From the NCBI RefSeq assembly GCF_002251735.1, contig NZ_NOXS01000024.1:46600-110599 (forward strand): 64,000 nt of DNA, written 5' to 3'. Of the stretch, positions 28,743-36,941 are shown piece by piece. The translations under genes and the position numbers were made by a program. How positions within the stretch are numbered: position 1 is the stretch's first letter; every line of letters starts with the position of its first letter. This DNA comes from Elstera cyanobacteriorum (lineage in GTDB: Bacteria; Pseudomonadota; Alphaproteobacteria; Elsterales; Elsteraceae). The notes beneath the pieces are model-generated. The model was not told the origin of the DNA, searched no databases, and saw only the letters and a list, made by a program, of their open reading frames with translations.

Positions 28743-29621
28743 ATGCGCCGCATGGCCAATATGCTGGATGTCTTGCGCTCACACCTGCCCCGCCTGTCGC
28801 GGCAGGAGGCGGCGGTTGCCCAGACGATTCTGACCGATCCGCAAGCGACGCTGCAAAGCCCGGTGGCGGTGGTGGCGACGCGCGCAGGGGTCAGCCAGCC
28901 CACGGTGATCCGCCTCTGCCGCTCGGTCGGGTGCGAAGGCTTTGCCGATTTCAAGCTGAAGCTGGCGCAAAGCCTGGTGCCCGGCGTGCCCTTCGTGACG
29001 GCGGCGGTGGAAAGCAGCGACGATACGGCGACCTATGCCGCCAAGATTTTCGACGCGACAGCCACCGCCCTGCATGCGGCGCGCACGGCGCTGGACGTGA
29101 CGGCAATGGATAAGGCCATTGGCCTGCTGGCCCAAGCACGGCGGATCGTGATCTTCGGCCTCGGCGGCTCGGCCTCTATCGCCCAAGATGCGGAACATAA
29201 GCTGGCGCGCTTCGGCATTCCCTGTCATGCCGTGCAAGACCCGCTGATGCTGCGCATTCAATTGGCAGGCATGGGGCCGGAAGACGTGCTGCTGGCGATT
29301 TCCAATACCGGGCGCACCAAGCTGGCGCTGGAAGCGGCGCAGGGCGCCCGCGATCAGCAGGTATCGGTGATTGCGGTCACGGCGCCAAACTCCCCCCTGT
29401 CGGCCTTGGCGGATATTACCGTTGCGGTCGAATCGGCGGAGGATACAGAGCTTTTTACCCCGATGGCGTCGCGCATCGTCCACCTCGTGCATGTGGATGT
29501 GCTGACGACCGGCGTTGCCCTGCGTCTCGGCACCGAAAAGCAGGACTTGCTGGCGCGCATCAAGGCCAATTTGCGGACGACCCGCCTGCCGATGGCGCGC
29601 GACCCGCAGCCGAGCCACTGA
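28743..29621 (+). CDS. hexR: HexR-type transcriptional regulator (RpiR family, SIS domain)
   Basis: A 292-residue regulator with an N-terminal HTH_6/RpiR domain (about residues 5-78; ATRAGVSQPTVIRLCRSVGC is the helix-turn-helix) and a C-terminal sugar-isomerase (SIS) domain (about 125-255; IFGLGGSASIAQDAEHKLAR and ISNTGRTKLALEAA bind the phosphosugar). In proteobacteria HexR represses zwf/edd/eda-type genes and is released by KDPG. A near-perfect HexR box precedes zwf, so the operon should be autoregulated. The start at 28743 follows GGGGGAGGAGGA. The two-component genes begin 7 bases after its stop. Confidence 0.9.
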   Translation: MRRMANMLDVLRSHLPRLSRQEAAVAQTILTDPQATLQSPVAVVATRAGVSQPTVIRLCRSVGCEGFADFKLKLAQSLVPGVPFVTAAVESSDDTATYAAKIFDATATALHAARTALDVTAMDKAIGLLAQARRIVIFGLGGSASIAQDAEHKLARFGIPCHAVQDPLMLRIQLAGMGPEDVLLAISNTGRTKLALEAAQGARDQQVSVIAVTAPNSPLSALADITVAVESAEDTELFTPMASRIVHLVHVDVLTTGVALRLGTEKQDLLARIKANLRTTRLPMARDPQPSH

Positions 29622-29628
29622 GGCCTGA

Positions 29629-30354
29629 ATGGAGCGGGCGCGGCATCTTCTGGTCGTCGATGACGATCGGGAAATTCAGGCGCTGCTGCACGATTTTCTG
29701 GTCAAGCACGGGTTCCGCGTTTCGACGGCGGGCGATGGCCGCGACGTGCGCCGCCAGATGGCGCAATGGACGATCGATCTCGTGATCCTCGACCTGATGT
29801 TGCCCGGCGAATCCGGCGTCGAACTCTGCCGGGCGTTGCGGGCCGAGTCCGACGTGCCGATCATCATGTTGACGGCCGTGGCGGAGGAGGCGGAGCGCAT
29901 CATCTGCCTCGAAATCGGTGCCGATGATTACATCGTCAAACCCTTCTCCCCCCGCGAACTGCTGGCCCGCATCCGCGCGCTGTTTCGGCGCACGGGCGGG
30001 CGCGATCTGCCGACGCCCGAGGCAAGCGTGGCGGGGGAGTGGGAGTTTTCGGGCTGGCGGCTTGATACCGGGAAGCGCGAGTTGCGCTCCCCCGATGGCG
30101 TGCTGGTCCACCTGTCCACCGGGGAGTATCAACTGCTGACCGCTTTTCTGGAGCGGCCGCAGCGGGTGGTAACGCGCGAGGAGTTGATGGATATTTACAA
30201 GGGCGACGCGCTGGCGCCCTTCGACCGCTCCATCGATATTCAAATCAGCCGCCTGCGCCGCAAGATCGAACAAAGTTCCCGCGATCCGACACTGATTAAG
30301 ACCGTGCGCGGCGCGGGCTATCAATTCACCGTCCCCGTTACCCGGCCCTCATGA
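29629..30354 (+). CDS. OmpR-family response regulator, GltR-like by context
   Basis: A 241-residue response regulator. The receiver domain has the acidic pocket DDD at 11-13, phospho-acceptor Asp55 (VILDLMLPG), Thr82 and Lys104 (YIVKPFSPRE). The C-terminal winged helix (about 140-238) includes LSTGEYQLLTAFLERPQRVV and SRLRRKIEQ. It follows hexR by 7 bases and overlaps the kinase start by 4 bases. Pseudomonads place a regulator of the same size, GltR, with the kinase GtrS beside Entner-Doudoroff genes to control glucose import; I infer a similar role here. Candidate target repeat: 45226-45243. Confidence 0.9.
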   Translation: MERARHLLVVDDDREIQALLHDFLVKHGFRVSTAGDGRDVRRQMAQWTIDLVILDLMLPGESGVELCRALRAESDVPIIMLTAVAEEAERIICLEIGADDYIVKPFSPRELLARIRALFRRTGGRDLPTPEASVAGEWEFSGWRLDTGKRELRSPDGVLVHLSTGEYQLLTAFLERPQRVVTREELMDIYKGDALAPFDRSIDIQISRLRRKIEQSSRDPTLIKTVRGAGYQFTVPVTRPS

Positions 30355-31826
30355 TCCCCCTGCTGCCGCGCCGCCTCGCGCCCCGGCTGCTGCTGGCGCT
30401 GCTGGCGGCGATGGGGGCTATGCTGCTGTTGGCGGTGGCGGTGGCGGTTCCGGCGCTGGACCGGCAGCGCGACCGGCTGCAAGCCCATCGCCTCGGCCCG
30501 GCGATGGCGGCGCTGTGGCAGGAGGCGGAAGGGGCGCTGGCCGATGGCGGCTCCGCCGATGCCGAGCTTGCTACCCGCCATATCACCGATCTGCACTTCG
30601 AGATCGGCCCGCTGCCGGAAGCCCCGACGGCGATGGTGCGCTATTTTTTCACCCCCGCCTATGATGGGCGCGCGCCGTTTGAGGTGCGCGTGCTGCAGCC
30701 CCGCCCCCTGCTGGAGGGGCGCAGCATCGATCTTGGCGCGGCAGGGGGCGGGTTCGACTATGCCCTGGCCCAAATTGCCACGGATATTGCCGATACCGGC
30801 CTGCCCGCCCGAGTAACGCTGCCCCTGTCGGACGGACGCTGGCTGACCTTCGCCAGCCCGCGCTATTGGCAGGCGCGTTGGACGCCGGTGATGCGCGGCC
30901 TCGCCGTGCTGGTGGCGGGGGCGGGGCTGGTTCTGGCGGCGTTCGGTCTCGCGCGGCTGCTGGCCCTGCCGTTGGAGCGGTTGGCGGCGGCGGTCGGGCC
31001 AGAGCATGCGGGGCCGCCGCAACCGATGGCCGTACCCGCCGGGGCATCGGCAGAGGTGGCGGAAATCGCCGCCGCTATCGACCGGGGGCGTAGCGCCCTG
31101 ACGGAGTTGCTCGAAGACCGCACCCGCATGCTGGCCGCTATCAGCCACGATCTGCGCACCCCGGCAACGCGGCTGAAACTGCGCGCCGAATGGATTGAGG
31201 ACGCGGGGGTGCGGGATAAAATTCTCGCCGATCTCGACGAGATGACGGTGATGATCGCCGCCGCGCTCGATTACTTGAGGCAAGGCGCCCAGCAGGAGGC
31301 GGAGCAGCTCGTCGCCTTTACCAGCCTGCTGCAAGCGGTTTGCGATGATTATCACGATCTCGGGCGCCCGGTGCGGTTGACCGAGGCGCCGCCGCTTCAG
31401 TTCGACGCCAGCGGCACGATTTTCGGCCCAGGCGACCGGGGGGTGCGGCGGACGCTGCTGACCTTCGATCAAGCCCGCGTGCTGCGCTTGCGCTGCCGCC
31501 CGGATGCCCTGCGCCGTGCCCTGACGAATCTGATCGACAATGCCCTCAAATACGGCGGCGTGGCCGAGGTGATGGTGCAGGCGACGTCTGAAGAAGTGAT
31601 CGTCGATGTGTTGGACGAAGGGCCGGGCATTCCCGAAGAAGAATTCGCCAATGTGCTGCGGCCCTTCTATCGGCTGGAACAATCGCGCAATCGCGGCACC
31701 GGCGGCACGGGCCTCGGGCTTGCCATCGTCAAAAGCGTGATCGACGCCCACGGCGGCACGCTCGAACTCTCCAACCGCGCCCGGGCGGGCCTGCGGGCGC
31801 GGGTTGTACTGCCGAGGCGGCTGTAA
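30351..31826 (+). CDS. EnvZ-type sensor histidine kinase, GtrS-like by context
   Basis: A 491-residue kinase: membrane segment at about 13-35, periplasmic sensor of about 145 residues (36-180), second segment at about 183-205, HAMP, phospho-acceptor His266 in AAISHDLRTPATRLKLRAE, and an ATPase domain with NLIDNALKYGG, DEGPGIPEEEF and GTGGTGLGLAIVKS. The ATG overlaps the regulator stop (ATGA). Its last 16 codons are encoded by sequence that recurs at 32624-32669; before insertion of the AT-rich segment the protein probably ended PRRLEG instead of PRRL. The kinase is intact. Ligand unknown; a sugar or sugar acid is plausible. Confidence 0.93.
   Translation: MIPLLPRRLAPRLLLALLAAMGAMLLLAVAVAVPALDRQRDRLQAHRLGPAMAALWQEAEGALADGGSADAELATRHITDLHFEIGPLPEAPTAMVRYFFTPAYDGRAPFEVRVLQPRPLLEGRSIDLGAAGGGFDYALAQIATDIADTGLPARVTLPLSDGRWLTFASPRYWQARWTPVMRGLAVLVAGAGLVLAAFGLARLLALPLERLAAAVGPEHAGPPQPMAVPAGASAEVAEIAAAIDRGRSALTELLEDRTRMLAAISHDLRTPATRLKLRAEWIEDAGVRDKILADLDEMTVMIAAALDYLRQGAQQEAEQLVAFTSLLQAVCDDYHDLGRPVRLTEAPPLQFDASGTIFGPGDRGVRRTLLTFDQARVLRLRCRPDALRRALTNLIDNALKYGGVAEVMVQATSEEVIVDVLDEGPGIPEEEFANVLRPFYRLEQSRNRGTGGTGLGLAIVKSVIDAHGGTLELSNRARAGLRARVVLPRRL
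31775..31820 (+). repeat. 46-bp direct repeat, left copy (kinase 3' end)
   Basis: Matches 32624-32669 at 45 of 46 positions (A31808 versus G32657, a synonymous Val codon change). It lies inside the kinase coding region. Confidence 0.95.
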
Positions 31827-32623
31827 TTTTTATTCTTTTGATAAATCATAATTAGATATTTTTTGAATATCTATTAATATTTTCTCGGAAGTTTCGTTAT
31901 TTTTCTTGATTTTGGCCCGCATTTTTCTCACCATATCCCAATACTCGGAGTCTGTTTTTTTATTTTCTTGAGATTTGAGGTGAGAATTTTTTTCAAAAAT
32001 ACTTTTTATATTCTCTTCAAGAATATCATTTTGTTTTTGTATATAATCTATAATCGCTATATCTGTCGTAATTTTATTTGATTTTTGTTGTTCGATGATT
32101 GATTCAATGAGAATCTTATTTGAATTTATCTGGCTTTCTAGAGATTTGTATGATATATCGTTTGCGTGAAGCTGCTGTTTTATAGAGATATCGATTTGTC
32201 GGCCTTGCTTTGCGACGGCATGCATCGCTATCCACACAGAAGCAATGCTAAGAATTCCGTTTATGCTCCCAAGTGCATCGCCATACTCATTCCAACTTGA
32301 TGGCATCAAGAGACTTGGTACCACATTATTTACGAGAGTCGTTTTGGTGAGCATTAGAGCAAAAATTGACCAAATTATAAGCAGAGACGCCCCTAAGATT
32401 TGATGCATTTTATCCTCTGTATGGTGTATTTCAATCCTTTGTATTTATGATAATAATATAATTTTGAAATTTATATAAATTAAAAATTTTTAATCATATT
32501 AATACGACTGTATTAGTCTGGCTTTTTTTAGCATTATAATATTTCATATTTTCTCGCAGAGTGTTTGATTTGAAATACGTCTTGATGCGAAGTTACGCGT
32601 AGATCATTCGCATTATCTATATG
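31821..32623. mobile_element. AT-rich insert between the direct repeats
   Basis: About 803 bases of strongly AT-rich DNA in a GC-rich neighbourhood, bounded by a 46-bp direct repeat. It carries one gene (31830-32408, minus) and about 215 bases of AT-rich upstream sequence. No transposase, integrase or terminal inverted repeat is visible, so the mode of entry is unknown. Removing one repeat plus the insert (849 bases) restores a kinase reading frame ending at 32679-32681, overlapping the stop of the convergent cytochrome gene. Confidence 0.7.
31830..32408 (-). CDS. Membrane-anchored coiled-coil protein, unknown, foreign composition
   Basis: A 192-residue protein of AT-rich codon use, unlike its neighbours. 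It has an N-terminal membrane segment (about residues 4-20, GASLLIIWSIFALML), a second hydrophobic stretch (about 47-65, GSINGILSIASVWIAMHAV), and a long charged, glutamine/lysine/isoleucine-rich C-terminal region (about 70-190) that looks like a coiled coil. I recognise no family. It is the only gene of the repeat-flanked insert at 31821-32623. Small membrane-plus-coiled-coil proteins of this sort occur in cargo of mobile elements, but no activity should be assigned. Confidence 0.7.
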   Translation of the reverse strand: MHQILGASLLIIWSIFALMLTKTTLVNNVVPSLLMPSSWNEYGDALGSINGILSIASVWIAMHAVAKQGRQIDISIKQQLHANDISYKSLESQINSNKILIESIIEQQKSNKITTDIAIIDYIQKQNDILEENIKSIFEKNSHLKSQENKKTDSEYWDMVRKMRAKIKKNNETSEKILIDIQKISNYDLSKE

Positions 32624-32669
32624 CCGCGCCCGGGCGGGCCTGCGGGCGCGGGTTGTGCTGCCGAGGCGG
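32624..32669 (+). repeat. 46-bp direct repeat, right copy
   Basis: Copy of the kinase 3' coding end (31775-31820), 849 bases downstream. In the kinase frame it continues Leu-Glu-Gly-stop (TAG at 32679-32681), the likely ancestral terminus. Confidence 0.95.
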
Positions 32670-32677
32670 TTGGAGGG

Positions 32678-33220
32678 TTAGGGCTGTCGCCGCTTTTTCC
32701 CGGTAACCATCGCCCTCACTAGATTTTCCCTATCGAGCTTGCTCATCAGGATGACGGCGGCGACATGGATGCCGACGCAGACCAGCAGGGCATTGGCGGC
32801 GGTTTCATGGATTTCTTCGACCAGATGATTGCCCCAGAGGGCATCGCTGGTCATGGCGACTCCCGTCCCCGCGACCGTGGCGAGTAGGGTCAGCAGCACC
32901 AGGATCATCGCGCCCCCGGCGGGGTTGTGTCCGAGGTAATGGGGTGCCCGCCCGCGCATCCGGTCGAGGAGATAGGTGAAAACCTTGCCCGGCCCCGCGA
33001 CGAAATCGGAAAAGCGGGCGTGGCGCGTGCCGATTAAGCCCCAGATCAAGCGAAAACCGAGCAGGGCTGCCGCGAGATAGCCTGCCTTTTCGTGCAGGCT
33101 CTCGCCTTCTTCGGCCAGAAATGCAGTGGCGACGGCAGCGACCGTGCCCCAGTGAAACAGGCGCACCCCGAGGTCCCAGACGGGAACCTCGGACGCCGCA
33201 GCGCGCAACGGGGCGCTCAT
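32678..33220 (-). CDS. Cytochrome b561-type membrane haem protein
   Basis: A 180-residue, four-helix cytochrome b561 (COG3658-like): VWDLGVRLFHWGTVAAVATAF supplies a haem His in helix 1, ESLHEKAGYLAAALLGFRLIWG another in helix 2, and EEIHETAANALLVCVGIHVAAV two more in helix 4. Such proteins move electrons across the inner membrane to periplasmic acceptors such as c-type cytochromes. The start at 33220 is 1 base after the PepSY gene stop, so the two are coupled. The stop at 32678-32680 abuts the ancestral kinase stop. Confidence 0.9.
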   Translation of the reverse strand: MSAPLRAAASEVPVWDLGVRLFHWGTVAAVATAFLAEEGESLHEKAGYLAAALLGFRLIWGLIGTRHARFSDFVAGPGKVFTYLLDRMRGRAPHYLGHNPAGGAMILVLLTLLATVAGTGVAMTSDALWGNHLVEEIHETAANALLVCVGIHVAAVILMSKLDRENLVRAMVTGKKRRQP

Positions 33221-33221
33221 C

Positions 33222-33482
33222 TTACTCGCCCTTGACCTTGACGATCTGGCCGTTGGCCGGGTCGATGTAGATTTCAACCCGCTTGCCCGCCGCATTATGG
33301 CCCTTGGCTTCCATACAGCCATCGTCCTTGCCGAACTTAAGGTCTTTATAGCCTTTGCCGGTCAGCATTTCGCGCACGGAGTCTTCCGAAACGGGGGTTG
33401 CGGCGGGTTTGCACAGGGTGGCGGCGGAAGCACCGCCGGCAATCAGGGTCAGGGCAAGGGCGGCGGAAGCAAAACGCAGCAT
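33222..33482 (-). CDS. Small periplasmic PepSY-domain protein
   Basis: An 86-residue secreted protein: signal peptide of about 20 residues ending AGGASA, then a single PepSY-like unit (VREMLTGKGYKDLKFGKDDG ... VEIYIDPANGQIVKVKGE). It carries Cys24 and Cys56. This type of protein is commonly encoded next to b561 cytochromes, where it may act as an interaction partner or inhibitor-like module. Here it precedes the cytochrome gene by 1 base. RBS AGAGGAG is 10 bases upstream of the ATG. Confidence 0.9.
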   Translation of the reverse strand: MLRFASAALALTLIAGGASAATLCKPAATPVSEDSVREMLTGKGYKDLKFGKDDGCMEAKGHNAAGKRVEIYIDPANGQIVKVKGE

Positions 33483-33729
33483 GATCGGTAAACTCCTCTG
33501 AAGCCCGCCCCAGCGGCGGGGTGAGGGAACCCTAGCCGCGCGGCCTTACCGAAGACTGACGGGATGAGATTTGTTCTGCGCCTAAGTTTCTTGCGTGTTT
33601 CATGCGGGGTTTGCATCACACTTGCGCGCGGGCCATTCGCATTTTCGATTTGTCAGCGCGGCGGAAACCGGGCAAGGCTTACCGCCCCGGCAGTTGGGCC
33701 GGGGACGATTTGTCACAAAGGGACATATC

Positions 33730-34725
33730 ATGGCCAATCACGCAGTCGGTATCGTTGGCGCCACGGGCGCCGTCGGGGCCGAACTTATGAGTGTGCTGGC
33801 CGATCTGAAGTATCCGGTCGGCTCGCTCCATCTGTTCGCCTCTGAACGGTCGGCCGGTAAAACGACTACTACCCCGTTCGGGGAAAAGACCATCGAAGTT
33901 TTCTCCGTCGAAGCCGCGCAGAAATGCGATGTCGTCTTCCTGGCCGTTTCCGGCGAGTTCGCCAAGGAATACGGCCCGAAGATCGCGGAAAAGGCGTTGG
34001 TCATCGACAATTCTTCGGCCTTCCGTCTGGATGATGCCGTGCCGCTGGTGATCCCGGAAATCAACCCGGAAACCGCCAAGGGCAAAAAGCTGATCGCCAA
34101 CCCCAATTGCACCACGGCCATTCTGGCTGTCGCGCTCTGGCCGCTGCACAAGGCCTTTGGGGTGAAGAAGGTCATCGTCTCCTCCTACCAAGCCACCTCC
34201 GGCGCGGGGATCGAGGGGATGAACGAGCTGCTGACCGAATCGCGCAAGGTGCTCGACGGGCAGCCCGCCGATCATAAGGTCTTCGCCCATCCCATCGCCT
34301 TCAACCTTATTCCGCATATCGATACGTTCCAGCCGAACGGCTATACGCGCGAAGAAATGAAGGTGACCTGGGAAACCCGGAAGATCTTCGGCGCGCCCGA
34401 TATGCCGATCTCCTGCACCGCCGTCCGTGTGCCGACCCTGCGCGTGCATTCGGAAGCGGTGACGATTGAAACCGAAAAGCCGATCACGGTCGCAGCGGCG
34501 CGCGCCGCGATTGCTGCCGCGCCGGGCGTGAAGCTGTTCGACGATCCCGATAATAAGGTCTACCCGATGCCGATCAACGCGACGCAGCAGCACGACTGCA
34601 ACGTCGGTCGCATCCGTCAAAGCCTGATTTTCGGCGATCACGGGATCGACTTCTTCGTGGCGGGCGACCAGTTGCTGAAGGGCGCGGCGCTCAACGCGGT
34701 GCAGATCGCCCAATTATTCGTCTGA
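33730..34725 (+). CDS. asd: Aspartate-semialdehyde dehydrogenase
   Basis: A 331-residue enzyme: NADP loop VGIVGATGAVGAELMSVL, catalytic Cys in IANPNCTTAILAVALWPLH, YQATSGAGIEGMNELL, and the substrate-binding RVPTLRVHSEAVTIE with its His. It reduces aspartyl-phosphate to the semialdehyde on the way to lysine, diaminopimelate, methionine and threonine. The start at 33730 begins the conserved fold; an open extension to 33595 adds only low-similarity residues. Monocistronic, followed by a strong terminator. Confidence 0.96.
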   Translation: MANHAVGIVGATGAVGAELMSVLADLKYPVGSLHLFASERSAGKTTTTPFGEKTIEVFSVEAAQKCDVVFLAVSGEFAKEYGPKIAEKALVIDNSSAFRLDDAVPLVIPEINPETAKGKKLIANPNCTTAILAVALWPLHKAFGVKKVIVSSYQATSGAGIEGMNELLTESRKVLDGQPADHKVFAHPIAFNLIPHIDTFQPNGYTREEMKVTWETRKIFGAPDMPISCTAVRVPTLRVHSEAVTIETEKPITVAAARAAIAAAPGVKLFDDPDNKVYPMPINATQQHDCNVGRIRQSLIFGDHGIDFFVAGDQLLKGAALNAVQIAQLFV

Positions 34726-34749
34726 TCTTTTTTTAAAGGTCCGACGCTT

Positions 34750-34786
34750 AACACCCCCCGGCCCGCGCCGGGGGGTGTTTCGTTTC
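34750..34786 (+). terminator. Intrinsic terminator of asd
   Basis: A 12-bp perfect stem (34750-34761 with 34768-34779), 6-base loop, followed by T-rich sequence. Confidence 0.9.
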
Positions 34787-35205
34787 AAGTGAATTTATAT
34801 CGGCATGCCGCATAAAATGCGGCAAGACCGCCCCTCGGCGCGTGATTCCCATCGTTTAGCCGGGGCATGGTTGGAATATTGTGGCTTTCTTGCGGCCTGT
34901 ATCGAAAGTATCTGGCGCTTTTTTGCGAGGATCGGCAAAACTTCTGCGCATGCCGTAGAAACGGTGGGGCAGGCCCAGGGGTTTCAAAAAGAAAAATCCC
35001 AGCCTTCTCCAGCAGGGGGTTAGACAAGATTTCTCCATCGCTATCGTCCGGTAATGGAAGCAACTGCGCCGATTATATCTTTTGGCGTTTTTCTTGCTTC
35101 AAACGGGCGACGGGGCGGCCTTTTGCAGGGGCTGGACCGGGGGGTGCGCGCGCGTGTTTCCCGGCTTGACTCAGCCTCGGGAACCGCTGTGATAGAGGGG
35201 GCAAG
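34787..35205. other. 420-base gene-free region
   Basis: No gene I can support on either strand; the open frames here look like chance and lack ribosome-binding sites. It should contain the promoter of the amino acid ABC operon. A GCATGCCGCATAAAATGCGGC stretch near 34803 can form a small hairpin; nothing else stands out. Confidence 0.5.
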
Positions 35206-36048
35206 ATGGACGGGGGCGTGAATAGGGTGACGATGACGGAAACAGGGGCTGCACACAGCGCGTCCGCCGCAACCGGTCCTGCGGCTGAAGCGATCCGCAT
35301 TCGCGATTTGCGCAAGCGCTTCGGCTCGTTGGAAGTGCTGAAAGGCATTTCGCTGGAGGCGCGCGACCATGATGTGATCGCCATCCTCGGCTCCTCCGGG
35401 TCCGGCAAAAGCACCTTTCTGCGCTGCATCAACCTGCTCGAAACGCCCGATGACGGCGTTGTGGCCGTGAAGGGCGAGGTGATCGATATGACCACCCGGC
35501 GCGGCCTGCGCGTGCCCGCCAACCCCCGCCAGGTCGAGCGGATCCGCCAGAAGTTGGCGATGGTCTTTCAGCAGTTCAACCTGTGGCAGCATATGACAGT
35601 GCTGGAAAACGTCATCGAAGCGCCGATCCACGTGCTGGGCCTCGACCGCAAGGCGGCCATTGCGAAGGCCGAAGCGATGCTGGAAAAGGTTGGCGTCGCG
35701 GCAAAGAAGGACAGTTACCCGATGGAACTGTCGGGCGGCCAGCAGCAGCGCGTGGCGATTGCCCGCGCCCTGGCGATGGACCCGGACGCTTTGCTGTTCG
35801 ACGAGCCGACGTCGGCGCTCGATCCCGAGTTGGTCGGGGAAGTTTTGAAGGTCATGCGCGATCTGGCCGCCGAAGGCCGGACCATGCTGGTCGTGACCCA
35901 TGAAATCGGGTTCGCCCGGGAAGTGTCCAATAAGGTCGTCTTCCTGCATCAAGGGCGGGTGGAAGAAGAGGGGACCCCGGCGGATGTGCTGGGTAACCCC
36001 AAATCCGAGCGGTGCCGACAGTTCCTGTCGTCGTCGCTAAAGGGCTAG
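35206..36048 (+). CDS. Polar amino acid ABC transporter ATP-binding protein (HisP/GlnQ type)
   Basis: A 280-residue ATPase: Walker [19 protein letters not shown] (about residues 64-81), Q-loop [15 protein letters not shown], signature [19 protein letters not shown], Walker [15 protein letters not shown], switch THEIGFA. The insert [20 protein letters not shown] is typical of histidine/arginine/octopine-type ATPases. A run of about 25 residues precedes the domain; the ATG at 35206 follows GAGGGGG, and 35233 is the alternative. First of a five-gene operon with two binding proteins and two permeases. Confidence 0.93.
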   Translation: MDGGVNRVTMTETGAAHSASAATGPAAEAIRIRDLRKRFGSLEVLKGISLEARDHDVIAILGSSGSGKSTFLRCINLLETPDDGVVAVKGEVIDMTTRRGLRVPANPRQVERIRQKLAMVFQQFNLWQHMTVLENVIEAPIHVLGLDRKAAIAKAEAMLEKVGVAAKKDSYPMELSGGQQQRVAIARALAMDPDALLFDEPTSALDPELVGEVLKVMRDLAAEGRTMLVVTHEIGFAREVSNKVVFLHQGRVEEEGTPADVLGNPKSERCRQFLSSSLKG

Positions 36049-36094
36049 GGAATCCCGAACGGGATGGTTTTTCGTTGAACTTGGGAGAGTGACC

Positions 36095-36859
36095 GTGAAG
36101 AAGATCGTACTGGCTCTGGCCACCTTGGGCGTGGCCCTGACCTCGGGCGCCTATGCGCAAAGCTCCAAAACCCTGCACCTGGGGACGGAAGGGGCCTATG
36201 CACCCTTCAATTTCATCGACAAAGACGGCAAGGTGAAGGGCTTCGATATCGAAATCGGCGATGCCCTGTGCGCCGAAATGAAGCGCAAGTGCGAATGGGT
36301 CACCCAGGAATGGGACGGCATCATCCCGGCGCTGAAGGCGAAGAAGTTCGATGCCATCATCGCGTCGATGTCGATCAACGAAAAGCGCAAGAAAGAGGTC
36401 GATTTCACCGACCGCTATTACTTCACGCCGGGCATGATGATCGCCCGCAAGGGTGCCAGCCTGAAGCAGGATGCGCTCTCGGGCAAGACCGTTGGCGTGC
36501 AGGTGGAAACCATCCACGCCCAGTTCATGGAAGAGCGCTATAAGGACAAGGGCATTACCCTGAAGCAGTATAAGACCCAGGACGAAGCCAACCTCGATCT
36601 CGCCAATGGGCGTCTCGATGTGGTGATGGCCGATAGCGCCGTGCTGGAAGATTGGGTGAAGGGCAACGGCGGTTACGCCAAGTTCGAACGGGTTGGCGAG
36701 TTCATCCGCGATCCGATCCTCGGCAATGGCGCCGGTATCGCCATCCGCAAGGGCGATAAGGAATTGACGACCGCCTTCAATAAGGCCCTGGCGGCGATTA
36801 AGGCGAATGGCACCTACGCCAAGATCAACGCGAAGTATTTCGACTTCGACATTCGCTAA
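36095..36859 (+). CDS. Amino acid ABC transporter substrate-binding protein 1 (HisJ/ArgT-like)
   Basis: A 254-residue periplasmic protein: signal peptide MKKIVLALATLGVALTSGAYA, then a type II solute-binding fold starting LHLGTEGAYAPFNFIDKDG, with WDGIIPALKAKKFDAIIASM and VDFTDRYYFTPGMMIA. The family binds lysine, arginine, ornithine or histidine. I start at the GTG at 36095, spaced 6 bases from GGGAGA; a GTG at 36089 is also in frame. It is followed by a strong non-terminator hairpin (36884-36912) and then by a paralogous binding protein. Confidence 0.92.
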   Translation: MKKIVLALATLGVALTSGAYAQSSKTLHLGTEGAYAPFNFIDKDGKVKGFDIEIGDALCAEMKRKCEWVTQEWDGIIPALKAKKFDAIIASMSINEKRKKEVDFTDRYYFTPGMMIARKGASLKQDALSGKTVGVQVETIHAQFMEERYKDKGITLKQYKTQDEANLDLANGRLDVVMADSAVLEDWVKGNGGYAKFERVGEFIRDPILGNGAGIAIRKGDKELTTAFNKALAAIKANGTYAKINAKYFDFDIR

Positions 36860-36883
36860 GCCCCAGGCGGCGTGCGCTTGATG

Positions 36884-36912
36884 GGCGGGGCGGGGCAAAC
36901 CGCCGCCCCGCC
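36884..36912 (+). terminator. Intra-operon hairpin between the two binding-protein genes
   Basis: Perfect 10-bp GC stem (36884-36893 with 36903-36912), 9-base loop, no U-tract. Probably protects the upstream mRNA or attenuates, as often found after binding-protein genes. Confidence 0.6.
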
Positions 36913-36941
36913 TATGTCCATCCAAGACAGTTGAGGGTTTT

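Noticed and set aside
34785..35063. Minus-strand 92-codon frame in the asd-ABC gap
   Set aside because: No ribosome-binding site, runs into the asd terminator, no recognisable family, proline/arginine-rich.
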